Source: Progne subis subis (lineage: Eukaryota > Chordata > Aves > Passeriformes > Hirundinidae). Taken from it: a stretch of DNA of 64,000 nt. Made by a program: the position numbers and the translations under genes. The stretch spans positions 12,812,707 through 12,876,706 of the forward strand of contig JAKJHU010000005.1 of the NCBI GenBank assembly GCA_022316685.1, written 5' to 3'. Below are positions 12,811 through 25,970 of the stretch, piece after piece. Positions within the stretch are counted from its first letter, which is position 1; each line of letters begins with the position of its first letter. The notes below the pieces were generated by a model, which was not told the DNA's origin, ran no database searches, and worked only from the letters and a program-made list of their open reading frames with translations.

Positions 12811-14429
12811 AAACTCAGCAGGCAGTGCTGCCTTACACCTCAGTGAAAGCAGGTTTTTGACAGAGGCTGAGAGTAACCATTAGATCTGGCAGAGTTCTGT
12901 CTCCAGAAATGGAAATCTTTCTTGAAAATACTCCAAAACCTACATGCAACCTTGCCTGCCTGAGATGACTGAAGGGATGCAAGTCATGATGGTTGAACAC
13001 CTATATGAAACTGGTTCAGCTGATCCACAATGGCAGCAATACCATATGAGCATGTTCCTTCAATATAGCTCAGAATTATATTAAAATAAAGTGACCATAA
13101 ATAGAAGCATGATTGTACTGAATAAAAGATAAAATGGGTAATATAATTCCTGAAGGAGTATTGAATTTTAAGAAAATGGGAAATACTGTAAAAATCTTAT
13201 TAATTAATAATGACCAGCATCAGAGTATAGTGTTTACAGGTACCCAAGGCATTGTCTAGATACTCTAAGTGAACACATGCAATGCAAGAAAAGGTCTATA
13301 TAATAAGCTAAAGGCAGTAATTAAAATAAGAAATTATATTATTTGGAAAGTAGAGACTGCGTCCACCTAAGGGAAATAGAGGAGGATTGAGAATCTCTTT
13401 CAGGGTATTTGCATAAGATTAATAAAACAGGCCAACAGAGATTGCAATGATCAATTTTCTGAACTAATAAAAAGTACTAATAACATTTTTTTTAAATTCT
13501 TATATGGCTGGAAGCCTGGCTTTAAATGAGAGAGGTAATTTTTTAATTTTGACATAGTATCACCATTCAGTGGTGATAAGCAGAAGCAGAAAACCCAAAT
13601 TAGCTCCTTGGATCAGTGTTCCCTATCGAGGAACTAAAGAATCTTTCTATGCCAAAGCCAGTTCTTATTCAGAATGAGTCAAAAGTACCATCTCAAACAT
13701 AAGTGTCATTAGAAAAGGCTTTAGAACACACTGGCAGAGAGAATACAACAAACTGCCAAGACCAAATCATATTTGCCTAAAAGTTCCAATAAAATCTAAT
13801 CCAAAATGACCCTCTTATGATCCATGGTATGTAACCTCTTTGTCATGTATATGTATATCAGCATGTGATCAATAGAAATCAGAAACTATAATGTCATGTC
13901 CTATAAAGGACCCCGTAAAATACTGCACTTGAGTAAGTTTAATTTACAGACCACTCAGACTTCTTTAAGTGATGGGAAAGAAGATAATGAATGAAACCAT
14001 GAAAATATAGCAGAGGGAGATGACTGTTATTTCTCATTTGTGTCTCTATCATAAAATTATTTGGAATTTGCAGTCGTGTAGGAACTATGATCTATTCAAC
14101 ACCATAGACTTCCAAAATCCTTTTCCAAAACCTTTTAAGGAAACCAGGTTGACAAAGGATAAGGAAAACTATCTAAATTAATTAAAAGCAATAGAACTTT
14201 GATGGAGCTTTTATCTTCATTCTTGTTAAAAAAGATTTTTTTTAAGATTATGAAAGGCACCAAAAAATGAACAAAACATAACTTGGTATCAACAAAAGAA
14301 GAGGTCTCTAGAGCTTTCTGGAAAAATAACAGCTGTGAGATATGATAGTACTGTATGAAGTCCCGAATGGATGGAAAGTGAATAAAGTGTATTAAGTGAA
14401 AGTATTTGACAAGTTTAAACAAGAGGAGT
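12811..14429. other. Unique AT-rich non-coding DNA
   Basis: No gene is recognised. The longest open frame (14,135-14,422, minus, 95 codons) is hydrophobic/AT-driven and has no recognisable domain. Parts of 13,360-13,960 could be very old repeat but cannot be assigned. Confidence 0.5.
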
Positions 14430-14705
14430 ATTTCTTTGCATAATGCATTAACAGAGTTTATTAGGAATAGCAGATGTCAGAATGATAGATGGGATTAAAA
14501 AGGGGCTAGTAAATTAATGAAAGAAAAGAGATTTTTAATATTGTAAATTCTGGCTTCTAGTCAAAGGATTGTCAGACACTAGAAAAGCAGATAAAATAAT
14601 AGCTTCATCCCTTCAGCATCTCTTAGAAGCATGCTAGTACCAAGGACAGGATATCATGCAAGACAGACCTATGGTCAGAGACAGTGATATCTAGTTCTAC
14701 AATGA
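14430..14705 (+). mobile_element. Ancient CR1/L3-like LINE 3' end
   Basis: Two blocks match the pattern of old CR1/L3-type elements in the sense direction. The first is 'gggattaaaaaggggctagt' with 'aaattaatg' (the 'ggtttaaaaggggattagac' segment). The second is 'ggacaggatatcatgcaaga' followed by 'cagacctatggtcagagaca' (the 'acaggatactgggctagatg' and 'gaccattggtctgacccagt' segment). Divergence is high, as expected for a LINE family that predates modern birds. No intact ORF remains. Confidence 0.6.
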
Positions 14706-17700
14706 ACTCACAAAACAGTGCAAGAAAATTCATAGTCTTCTGTGGGGAAGGTTATTTTGAGAGTTCTTTTTGCAGACAAAATAATCTTGGCACTTGAAGA
14801 CACACTATCAGGGAAACAACTCCACAATTCTTCATCACTTTCTATTTTGACACAAGAAAAACAACATTACTGGTGCTAAAACTGTGAGAATCATGAAGAA
14901 CTCATCTCTGAAGTCAGTGAAGAAGGCTTTCAATTCCCTAGCATCTTTATTTACAGATCTGTGGACATTCAGGTAAGTACTTTTCAGAAAACTGTTTTGA
15001 ACTAACCTTTTTTTTTTTTCAGAGCAAATATGGGCAGCTGTATTCAAAATACTATAAAATTACTAAAAACACTCAGAAAGCCACACAAAATATTTGGCAA
15101 TAGACCTGACATATTACAGTCATGTAATAAAAATTGCTAAAATATTTAACGACCACCAATCCCTATTACTGTTAGCTGAGGGAAATGCAGCTATACTTAG
15201 TTGTGATAGTTATGATGTTGTAGATCTATATTAAATACAGGAAAATAATAGTCAAGATCTTCAAGTGGTCTGCTGACTTTCTGTTCCTGTGCTTTTTAAG
15301 TGTTCTCTTGCAAGGTCTGTAAAGGGATCCAATTTCAAGAAGCTAAATCCACTTCTGTGCTTTGGCTTTGAGTCCTGGCTCTCAACTCAGCAGCTTTTTA
15401 AAAGTTGTGATTCTCATTTTTATTGCAAAAGATAGGAAAAGAGATAGGATTTCCTCAGCTTGTTATCACATTTTGTGATATAATTCTTAAAATTTTCACA
15501 GCTCTCCAACTTAAGCAAATCTATCCTGCTGGAATTGCTTGTAATTTCACCAAAAACACACACCTGTTGAACAGACTAAATATTAGAAAGACTAAATAAT
15601 AAATCCTGAGCTAAATACAAATATGAGGAACTCTTTCTAATCAATTGTATGAAATTTATTCATAGTGCATTTCACTAAGAAATTCATGAACAAAGAATTT
15701 TCAAGAGGACTTAACAGTTCTACATTTTGAATATGACTTTATTTCATGATAAGTCCTCTTGAGGGCAGTTTGAGGGGTAAGATGTCTAGTACTAGTCACA
15801 ATAGCAGTGCAGTTATGTTTTACGAGTAAATGGATAGAATGTGATTAGAACAACATGAACAATTTAGAGGTCAAATACATTATTTGCTCCCAGCCAGGTT
15901 GCAAACTACCCAAGCAGCAGTATTCAGTTACAGAACAACTGTTATAAAAAGGGCTAATTAGTCGGTGCTGCTGGCCTTCCTCCTGGATATTTCTTAGCTT
16001 TTTGTTCTAAAAAAGAGCCCCCCCCCAAACCAGAAATTCTGTGTCAAGCTTGTTCTTGATTGGTTTTTTTAAGCATAATTCAGAAAATATTTAGACAGCA
16101 GACAGTTTCCACAAGCAATGCTGTGGTCAAAAACAATTTCCCAAGAAATAGTATGATGTAATCCTTTAACTGGCCAGACTTATGGAACTTTCCCTTGAAG
16201 GTCTCAGACAAAATTAGATTCCCAAATGCCAAACAGAGTAGGAACATCAGTGTCCATTTCCCACTTCACAAAATAGGCCAAACAAAATTCTCAGGAAAGG
16301 GAGTTCAGAGCCTCTGGTATACCAGATCTGCCAAGGATGTCTGCCAAAAAACCAGATGCCCTGGCTGGGAAACAGATATAATTAACAGTACTTGCCAGTA
16401 TTTTCTGCTTTATTTTGTTTCCACCTAACAGTGAAGAGAGAGATTTTAAATATTTGCTGGTGTTAGAACAGAAACTTTTTAAATGGTTATAAAAAATATT
16501 TAGAACACAGTGTTTTCTTAATAGAAAAATGTATTTTAAAATTCATGTAAATGGAAAAATACTCAGATGAAAATACTTTACTAGAAACACTACACATTTC
16601 CATCTAATTAGCTTTCCTGTACAGTTAAAATTGTGGAGTATAGTGCCAAGGACATCCGTCTTAAAAAGTAGCAAATCCTTTCTGATTCATATACAGGTGA
16701 CATAAGGACAAGGATATTTGCGTTTTCAAAAGAGTGACTTTCTGACCAAGCCTCTTACAAAATTTTAGAAAGTACATTTATTTGACTCCCATCCACCAAA
16801 ACTGACTTGCAAAGCATGGTGATCAATTGTAGGGCAGGACAGGCAAATAAATGTATATTTATTTTATAATTTAAATAAAATTTAAAACAAAATTTAAATT
16901 ATGTTTAAATTATCCTCATTCAAAATTTTCTCTAAGTCCTGCATAGACATATAGTATGTACATTTTCATCCTAGGGAGAATTTGTTTTTCAGAAAAATAT
17001 GTCTGCATAAAGAATACAGAAACCAGTAATAGCAACAGTGTGTATATTTTCTTTGATACCAGTTTCTTGCATTGCAAATCAAATGCTATTCAAATTAAAA
17101 GTAACTATGGTAAGCATGTAAATAGAAATTGCTCAGTATGCCCAATGTGATAAATTCATGCCACTGCTTCAGCAGGAAATACAATTTTGTAAGCAACCCA
17201 GTTAATGTTACCATAACAACACAATAGAATAACTTGTGCTATAAAGTCAAATGGAATAACTTAGAAACAAATCCTTCAAGTTTTTGGAAGTCCTGTATAT
17301 ACTATGTTTGGCATATTTTCTCCCCACATGCAGTCAAAACACTTTGGTATTTTCCCTGTTAAACGCAGTAAAGATATTTCTCCTTAAAGAAGGACAGTGA
17401 AATTTCTAATCCAGAAAAAAATGCCAGAAATTCTTTCATTCTTAGCGTATTCTTTAATATTGTCAATAAAAAAATAAATGGTCCTTACTTAATGGGAAAA
17501 AATCCCAAAACCTGTCTCACATAAATTGCTTCTCCTTCTTGGAAAAGTAAAGTTCCTTCTTGTTTTAGAAAGCCTGAGATATAGGAGTGGTTAATTAAGG
17601 AGAAGCAAAACCATTTCCAGTGAAACTGCCAAGAACACAATAATCTTTTAGTCCAAAGTTTGTGTAGGCTATGTTTTCTTAAGCCAATTATGTAAATTAC

Positions 17701-18529
17701 TAGAACATTTCTGATGGCCTGTGAGCTTGCTGGATATATCGAAATTCTCCCTTAAAATCTCACATCCCTCATACACATTTTCTGGGAGGGGAGAGTGCAG
17801 TTGGAATGAGGTTGTCTCATCTTGCTGTCGACAAGGAAGCACAGCCCCTGGCTTCCTCTGAATCGCTGTGCAACACAATGCTGTTATACTCCTGCCTTTA
17901 ATCTAGCTCATTTCTTTCTTGCAAACAGTAATTAATAAGTAGCACCCATTCCAGGAGCCTTCAGCACCTCACCAAGGGTGTGTTGGCTTTCATCCCACTC
18001 AGACTTTCAAAGAGGTTTTCTTCCAACTTGAAGCTAAGGCTTCAGAACCTTCACTGCATTCAGCCCCTTTGCCATGAGCAGTTTCATCCTCCAGCTTAGT
18101 GCATCCCTAAAAAATTCTGGATTCTTTGGAGAGAATAGCAAAATCGCTAATGTTTCAAGAGTCCTGACAGACTCAGGGTATCCACATTCCTCTCCTTTTC
18201 TATGTAGAGAGTATTCAGGGAAAGATCAAAGGCAAAATTTGAACTGCTAAATCAGAATTTCTTCTGGAAGAAACCTTAATGTCCACTGAAGAAGAAACTG
18301 GCATTTAGGTTCAGTGTTGCATTTGAAATCAAGATTTTCTCACTTATACTGGGCCAATAAACTCCACATTTTAATTTTGCTAATTTTACACTATTTGAAA
18401 TTTTTTCCCCTCAGTGTCACAAAGTTTATGCATGTTGCTTCAAGAGAAAATTAACTCTTTCAAAAAACATTAATGTCTATGTACAAAACAGTTCTAGTTT
18501 GCTCCTTTTATTTTCCTTTTTAAGTTTAT
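14706..18529. other. Unique non-coding DNA
   Basis: No gene is recognised. Minor structure includes a C-run at about 16,020-16,028 and a very AT-rich patch at about 16,845-16,915 made of TTTAAATT-like words. The part near 15,890-16,000 is described separately. Confidence 0.5.
15890..16000. other. Candidate regulatory block (TATA-like and homeodomain core)
   Basis: TTATAAAAAGG at about 15,940 is followed by GCTAATTAG and a more GC-balanced stretch ending in 'ggtgctgctggccttcc'. The arrangement resembles a promoter or enhancer core, but no first exon is recognisable downstream on either strand. Confidence 0.15.
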
Positions 18530-18585
18530 AGAATCATTTATGTTGAAACAGACCTATAAGATCATTGAGTCCAACCATTAACCCA
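18530..18585 (-). mobile_element. CR1 LINE 3'-terminal fragment
   Basis: About 55 bp in antisense: 'tatagaatcatttatgttga', 'cctataagatcattgagtcc', 'aaccattaaccc'. This matches the terminal 3' segment of a CR1 subfamily common in birds. Beyond 18,585 the similarity is lost. Confidence 0.7.
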
Positions 18586-21500
18586 GCAGCTCTGCATTCA
18601 ACACTGAATTCCTGGGACTCAGCAAGGGAACTGGGTGCTGCACAGGGTTTAGTAGGCAGAGAGGCCCACCAGAAAATGGGCCAAAGCAACACGGTGTAGA
18701 AATAATTTTTACATACTTAATGAGATAGTACTGAGAGATTTTTAATAGAACAGCTTTTAACATTGGTAAGTATTTAGGTTCTTCATAACTTTCCTCATCA
18801 AAAAAAGGATACATTATAAGAATAAATTGAAATCCCAATAATTTATTTCAAGTGTGTACTTGCTTTCAAATGTATGCTGGATGAACTGATGAATTTTTCT
18901 TCAAATAAATTCTACCATCTAAATTATTTTCAGCATAATTTTTACTGGAAGGTTCCCTTTGTGTATAAGAAGTTTCTGTTAATTGTCTTCATTAGCAGAA
19001 CATAATATCAACTGCAAAACTTTTATTTCTTACCAAGAGCTTTAATAAACTGCTTGCAATTTCAAAGGAACAGGGGTAATTTATAATGTCTAATAATCAA
19101 TATTTCATATCAGCAGAAATTAAAAATATGTATGTATTTCATGATTTGCCAATAACGTAAAGAAATTAATTAATGCCTATCTTTATTAAATTGTCAAATC
19201 TTCTTTAAAATGTTTTATTAATTTGATTACAACAACAGTGCAAACATTAAAAAACAAAAGGTTTTTAGAGTATAGCATGAGTGTTAAGGGTTGTCTAGAC
19301 ATTTTTGGTGTTCAGCTTACTGTAAAAATATTGCTGCCCTAAGGGCCAGGATTCAATAATACCAGCTGCTAATATGGCAAAGAGCAGGGTAAAAAGTCAA
19401 TCTCATGTGCCTGTGATTGCAAAACTTCTTTGGCAAGAAAAATATCTGCTGCTTTCAGGCTGGTAGAATCCAACGGACATTGCTTTGCCCTGGACTGTTG
19501 ATTTATGAGACAATAATTGAATGACATAGCAGCCTTATATTCTGCAACAGCACTGCCTGCTGTTTCACTTCATTCTGTGCAGAATGGAAGTTAAAGAGCT
19601 AGAATGAACCAAGCTTCAGAATTAGAGCCTATATTTTATTTTCTATCAGAAAAAAACAAGTGTAGTTTTCATTATTCCTGACAGCAGCACAATGGTTATA
19701 CTGCTATACACCGTGAATAATACCCCCAGTAAAGATTTGATGTATATCTACTGCTTAGAGTTTTGAAAACTAACCCATATATTTTCCTGAGATTCAGCTG
19801 CTGTGTTTGGTGCCTTGCATGTCTCTTGTGTTCATTTGGGAAACATATATAGGGCCTTTAAAAAGTCGAGGCCTGATCCTTCAAAGGTACCACCATACAA
19901 TTGCTTTGAAGGTCTCAGACACATGAGAATATCTATTCTATGCTTAAAGTGTGACTGTACACACCTTTAAGACTAACATTTTTGTACGCATTTTAAAATC
20001 ATGCTATTTCACTTATAATACATTAAGAAGAGCCCATGTGAGTGAAGTTATTTCAGGTTAGCCTAGAGAAAAATATTTTACCTTATAAATATTATCCTAG
20101 AAACAGACACTTTGATGAAAGCCAGAAATATATAAATATAAAAAAATTATTGTAAAGATTTGTTTTTCTTTTCAAGCAGAAAAGTGTCTGAATACTAGTC
20201 ATCAACACCTGGAGAATCTTTTCAGAAGATTCCGGTGTGTTAATGCTCAGACAGATTGTTTACCTACACCTTATATTGGTATTTTTCACACAGCACATAG
20301 CACTTCCACAGAACTATTGTTTATATTAGAAATCATATTAAAAATAATTTTGAAAAATCATCCAGATTCTATAATGAACTTGTTGCTTTTCTCCTAAGTG
20401 CTTGTTTTGATCTGTAGAGCGACATTTTGACAAAGTCTACTTTTTAGAACTCATTGTAGAGGGCTTTGTTTAATTCCAGTGCAGAATGATTATAGCATAC
20501 TGCATGGTGTCAGGAAATGAGCTATTCAAATTCTAGTCAAGCTTCTGTCATTCCACTTTGACCTGTTTCATTCAGATTAAATTTTTTTAAATACATACTT
20601 ACAGGAGAGAATACAAATATAACAAATACTTCACAATGTATGTGTCTTGTACAGCACCATTATGTTGAATACTGGTTCCTCTTTTCATTGTTAATTATAT
20701 GTGTTTTATTTCTTTATGATACGACTTAAACTAAAATACAGTATTAGACCTAAACATCACATTATATCTGGTGACAGCATCTAAGATTTCTGATCTACCC
20801 AAATATTTTCTCAAAGCATGGAAAAGAAACATTTCTTGGTCCATCACAATGCTGACATCTTAATGTGACCTAATTACAGAACTTCACGTGCGCCAGCCAA
20901 CATGTACTGTTATTTCATTATGTACTTACCTATGTTTATTTTAATTTCCTTTATGCTTTAAAGATTTGTCCATTGTATAGCCCTAACAGCCATGCATTTG
21001 ATTCTCTTAAAATCCTTTCTTGCCGCCAACATTTTTCATGACTTTGTCCTGTTACTTGCCTAGTAATGTCTTCATTTTAGTCAAAAGGACTAAAATGTCT
21101 ACTTACCATCATGAGTTAAGACTTTTATTACTTGTAAAGAGTATAGGCTTCCACATTTTTTGACACTGCATAAAGAATGTCACCGTCGCAGTAAAATAGC
21201 CCCGGGAGGGATTTTCTCAAGAGACTTTGGAAGTATCATATATGTCACCTAACACCTATAAATACCTATGAACCCTATCATGTTAAAAAGATAATTTAGT
21301 ATTCAAACGTGTGAGTTTTATCTGTGCTGTGTTACTCTTTTTATCTTTGCTTACTTTCTTATATTTTTGTCTTCTGAAGTTGCATTTTAGTTTTGTATTA
21401 GAATAAAAACTTGCAACATCAGAAAAACTGGTGGAATTCTTTTAAAATTTTATATTCTGATGAGCAGTTTAGCTACATAAATCAGATTTGGTTTCAACAG

Positions 21501-21665
21501 GCTTCTAATAGGTGTTACTACTTGTTTATTACAGTTTGGTGTATGAAATTTCATTTCCTTCTTAGACACATTCTTGTCTCTCTTTAACTGCCTGCAAGAA
21601 TTTTTCCAGAGACATTGAGTTAGATGTGATGCTTTCTCACATTTTTCTTGATTATTAGAGAATTC
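18586..21665. other. Unique non-coding DNA
   Basis: No gene is recognised in about 3 kb. The block at 19,310-19,590 is less AT-rich and is listed separately as a possible conserved element. Confidence 0.5.
19310..19590. other. Candidate conserved non-coding element
   Basis: This block has balanced composition and no simple repeat. It contains TGATTTATGAG, then CAATAATTGAATGACA (about 19,498-19,525), that is a TTTATG/TAATTG pair next to TGACA, the kind of words bound by HOX and MEIS/PBX factors. No open frame of interest. Judged by eye only. Confidence 0.2.
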
Positions 21666-22342
21666 TGTCCTGGTTTGGAAAGACAGGTGTCTGCTAGGGA
21701 GAGGCAGGCCTCTCTAGGAATGGGGAATTCAAATCCTTCCCTCCGTGTTATTATAATTTGGAAGACTAAAAAAAAAAACCAAAACTTTTCAGTCAGAGCT
21801 ATGGGGAAAGGAATAACAGTCCTTACTAGTAAATATAACAGGACAGACAAACAACAACAGCACTTATAATAACAGTAAAACAGAACCAAGAACCCCGAGG
21901 GCAAACGGTGGAAGCTCCCGGCGCTGATGGCTGGAAGCTGGAAGCGATGGATTGTCCTCGGCAGGCAGGGGGGTGCTCTGGCAGATGGAGTGGGCAGTGC
22001 CGGAGAACCCGCAGCGGTTGGACCCCGGGCTGACCCAAAATCCAGCAGGGTAACGAAGAAACTCCGAATTCCTGGGCACTCCAACAGATGATAGAATTCT
22101 CAGGACCGGACTCCTCTGTTAACCGTGGACTCCACGCAGCTACCAGTCACCCGACCGTCCTCCCTGGAAAAACTGAGAGCAGCGAGCCCACCACCCTCAG
22201 CTCCCGGGAGCCTTTTCCCTCCCCCAAAAACTAAGTGATCAACTCCCTTTGTCCGGGTTGAGCACCCTTTAACTATCAGTATTCAGTCTCCTAGCAACTT
22301 ATGGGGGGGAAAAAATTCCACAGGAAAACTTAACCCCCAATA
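21666..22342 (-). mobile_element. Solo LTR of an endogenous retrovirus (TGTCCTGGTTTGG type)
   Basis: On the plus strand it begins TGTCCTGGTTTGG at 21,666, a terminus familiar from passerine LTRs, and ends near 'acttaacccccaata' at about 22,342. A GC-rich core (21,890-22,260) contrasts with the AT-rich surroundings. The minus orientation is inferred from similarity to the related LTR at 58,955, whose polyadenylation signal gives its direction. No clear target-site duplication was found: GAATTC precedes the left end, but nothing identical follows the right end. No gag, pol or env sequence lies next to it, so it is a solo LTR. The 154-codon frame at 21,620-22,084 (minus) lies in it and is not a gene. 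Confidence 0.75.
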
Positions 22343-23759
22343 CCTGTAAAAATAAATTAATTTAGGAACAAATTTTTGTATGTTTTAATGGATACTGAGG
22401 CATTGGCTCCAGTTGATATTTCTTTTGGTTTTTTACACTTACAGGCTTTTTCAAAAGTTCTGGTGTGGAAAATGCTTCTCAGAACTGGTCTCTCTTCTGT
22501 AGTTCTCATGCTAAGGGGGTTTCATTTTATGCACAATAAAACAAGAGTTCACAGGCATGTGTGAAATTATTCATATTGTTAGAATTATCCTTCTCAGAAA
22601 ACCTCATTTTAGGATGTCCTCCTAGTGCTGGATAGCATGATTACTGTCAGATTTGGAAGATTATTGGCTGAGATTTATTCTTTATATTATGAGTACTCAA
22701 TATTCAACAATTTAATGAAGCTTAATGATTTCTTTTGTTAACAGCATTCCCTGAGGGGAATGCAGGGAAAAAAATCAGTTATAGTTAATACAGAAAAATG
22801 TATTTGAATACACCGAAGAAGTTATAAACTCACTAAATTTATTAATTACTCAAATTCAATACTCAAAAAAAATCATATTTTATTAAGTTAGAAAAAGATG
22901 AAGAGTGGAAATGATACAATGCCATTTTTGGAAACAGCTATCATTAATATGCCTATTAATTGCTGACTACATGTATACAGTATATTAAATACGCAACTCA
23001 CAGTAAATTCAACCTACTCTAGCCCCTTGCCTGCTCAAACTTTATTAACACAGCAGAACTGAATCCTGTGTACTTTACCTTAATGCCAACTAGTCTTTCT
23101 TTTCATGTAAATGAAGCATATATTTGGAACTCGTGTCTGAACTACAGCTTCACAATATCTCAACTATGAAAACATACATCAACTCATTTGACTTGCAGCC
23201 TTACACACTACAACCTCTGTTTTCTAGGATTTTTTACCCTATTTCTTAGTTAATAGAGGTAGTTTTATATTTATTCCCCTATTTATTCCCCATAAAAGGC
23301 TCATTTTTGTTTTCCTGAACAAACAGTTTGTCACTGCCTCCATTTTCACCAAATCCTCTAGAGAATAGCAACCAAATGATTCCTTCACAAGCAATACTTT
23401 ATCACAGAGCTCAATTTGTAGTGGCAGACACATTGCACCACACTGAGTGAATACTAAAATAAAAAAAGAAAGAAAGAATGTTGACATTTTGTCTTTCCAT
23501 ATGCCAATATGTTCTCTTATCATCACAGGATAAGTGTAAACACATATACTGTGTTACACAATTGTTGTACTGAATTCTAAGTGAAGACACTCATACTTTC
23601 AAAGGGATTTACATCATTAGATTCACTCACTTCAGTAGGGAAACTGTTCTAATCTGCTGTAAAAATGACATTTGGGTGACATTTAAAGTTTCTGAGTCAA
23701 TAGAACACACTTTTTTTTTTTTTCCCCTGAGAATGGAACTTCAAAATGACCTATCAGTT
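22343..23759. other. Unique non-coding DNA with a hairpin
   Basis: No gene is recognised. A perfect hairpin lies at 22,744-22,763. A T-run occurs at about 23,711-23,723, shortly before the purine tract. Confidence 0.5.
22744..22763. repeat. Perfect 8-bp inverted repeat, TGAG loop
   Basis: GCATTCCC (22,744-22,751) pairs exactly with GGGAATGC (22,756-22,763) around TGAG. No function is assigned. Confidence 0.8.
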
Positions 23760-23938
<179 letters not shown>

Positions 23939-25451
23939 CTTTGTCCAGTTACAAAAATTCTGCTAGTTTTACTATGGACAACACTTAAGCTTTTTCTATC
24001 TTCATAAAAATTTAGCTGATAAGACTTCTGTCAGAATTCCAACCTGACAAAACAGGGTAGTACCATCACACTAACGCTAGCAGATTTGAATGGTAACACT
24101 CCAAAGCACTTTTAATTTGATCTTCTCAGGTTATCTGACATAATACCCAACACACTTTTTAATGAGACTGAGAGAGGAACTGCTTGCTAACTGGTAGTGG
24201 GACGTAAGTGGCACAAAACTTTCACAGACACTACCCTAAAAGGTGAGGTTTCAGCATTTGTGATCATCTATTGAATTAAATCCTAGCCAGTTGCCCTCTG
24301 GGTGCTCAGGTTCATCTTTCCAAAAGCTTCTGCTTAACATTCCAAACACTTAACCTGTTAAATTATTTGAACAATAACAGCTTTTGGCCCATAACCTGTT
24401 AAATTATTTGAACAATAACAGCTTTTGGCCCATACTCAAAGGTCTGACACTTTAAGAACTAGGTCGACTCTGCTCAATGGGGAAGAGCCACCCTCTGCCT
24501 TCTTTCTGGGATGATAATCCCGCCAGGACTTTTGCAGCACACTGGGCCAGGTGAAATCTCATGGAGCAGGGCTCTCCTTCCTGCCCTACTCTCCATCAGC
24601 CCTATCACACTGGAGGTCTACCTCATCCTCTGTCCTGGGAAAGACAAAAAGCTGTAGCTCCAGCTTTCTCAGGAGAGCTTCAACCACAGGGTGTCCTGGC
24701 GTTGTTGCAGACCTTTTCTTTTAGCCGAATTATTTGAATCTGTTCTTGAAGTACAAATCTTCAGCCCATTGGTCGTGGCATACTTTGGAGAGAAAAATCC
24801 TTGTTCCAGCTAAAAAGCTCTAGAAATTTAACACCAATATCGGAGCTGTCTTAGTCTTCTCCAAGAAAAAATAACAAAGGAAAGATGTACAGAGCACTAA
24901 ATTAGGATCTCATTGCACACAGAACAAACACAGGTATTTTTAAACAGAAAAGAAACTGTAAGGTCCATCAGGTAACAGGATTATAAAGTATATGTGTTCA
25001 CTTTAAAACATTTTATTTCAGTTTTATACTATTTGATGTTTGTAAAAGGCAGAAAAGTTTAAAAAAGAAAAACCACAAAAAACCAGTCTACTTACAATTC
25101 CACAATATTTTCAAGGTGCAAACTAGCAATTAGGGACAAAAAGCTGTAGACCGTGGGCAGGACTGAATAACTTATTCATTGACAGAAAATATTCTCATTA
25201 AAAGACATGTCAAAAAATCAAAAATTTATTCAAAACTTCCAGTATTCTTTTTTTTATTATTTTTCTTTCCCCAGAGGTGGGTAGAAATCAGTGACAGAGA
25301 AGAGGAAGAATGTGGCAGGCGTGGAGAGACTGAAAGTGCAGCTGGAATATTTGTCATATTCTGGCCTAAGTGAGAAAAAACAAGAGCAAGATAAGAACCA
25401 AACTGGATTCTAACTGCAGAGACAAAGCAGGAGCCTTGTTGTGTAATAAAC
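23939..25451. other. Unique non-coding DNA with one exact tandem duplication
   Basis: No gene is recognised. The notable structure is the 41-bp duplication at 24,352-24,433. The segment 24,460-24,720 is richer in G+C than its flanks and could be an old LTR relic, but no terminus or signal supports that. Confidence 0.45.
24352..24433. repeat. Exact 41-bp tandem duplication (two copies)
   Basis: The unit beginning AACCTGTTAAATTATTTG and ending TTTTGGCCCAT occurs at 24,352-24,392 and again, base for base, at 24,393-24,433. Perfect identity suggests a recent duplication or a polymorphic minisatellite. Confidence 0.97.
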
Positions 25452-25840
25452 CTTTCACAGAATCACTGAATTGGTAATCACAGACTTGTTAGGGCTCAAG
25501 GGACCTCTGGGGACCATCCAGTCAAACCTGCTGCCAAGGCAGGATCACCTACAGCAGGTGACCCAGCAATGTACCCAGGTGGGTTTTGAATGTCTCCCAA
25601 GAGGGAGACTCCATGACCTTCCTGGGCAGCCTCTTCCAGTACTCTGCTGCCTTCCGTGAAAAGAAATTTTTCCTTACGTTTAGGTAAAATTTCTTGTAGT
25701 TTAGTTGATGGCCATTGCTTCTTGTCCTGTCAGTGGACATCATTGAGAATAGTCTGGCAGCACACTCTTGGCACCTGCCTTTGGGATATTTGTATGCATT
25801 AACTTTCCAAACCATCAAAAGAGTAATACATTTTGCCACC
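25452..25840 (-). mobile_element. CR1 LINE with remnant of the reverse-transcriptase C-terminus
   Basis: In antisense it starts with a CR1 tail (cacagaatcactgaatt) and the 3' UTR. It then enters the end of the polyprotein frame. Read on the minus strand, 25,549-25,842 stays open for 97 codons and contains the CR1 C-terminal pattern: an asparagine/lysine-rich 'LN..K' segment, then RKNFFS, then W.RLPR, ESPS and F.THL. This is the tail often mis-annotated as a host protein in birds. It is a truncated, inactive copy with no start context of its own. Confidence 0.88.
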
Positions 25841-25884
25841 AAGGATCAGCATTGATAGATGAGGATGCCAGATGATGCATTAAA

Positions 25885-25970
25885 CAAAAAAAAAAAAAAA
25901 ACAAAAACTACAAACAAACAAAACAAAACTAAAACAAAAAACAAAACAACAACAACAACAACTACAAAAA
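25885..25970. repeat. A-rich simple repeat (AAAC/CAA units)
   Basis: A run of A is followed by irregular AAAC, AAAAC and CAA units, ending with five CAA-type units near 25,947-25,962. It could be the tail of a retroposon, or the simple-repeat decay of a poly-A stretch. Confidence 0.85.

Noticed and set aside
21620..22084. 154-codon minus-strand open frame
   Set aside because: It lies almost wholly in the GC-rich core of an LTR and has no protein-family features.
24460..24720. GC-richer block considered as an LTR
   Set aside because: No TG...CA ends, TATA box, polyadenylation signal or target duplication could be found.
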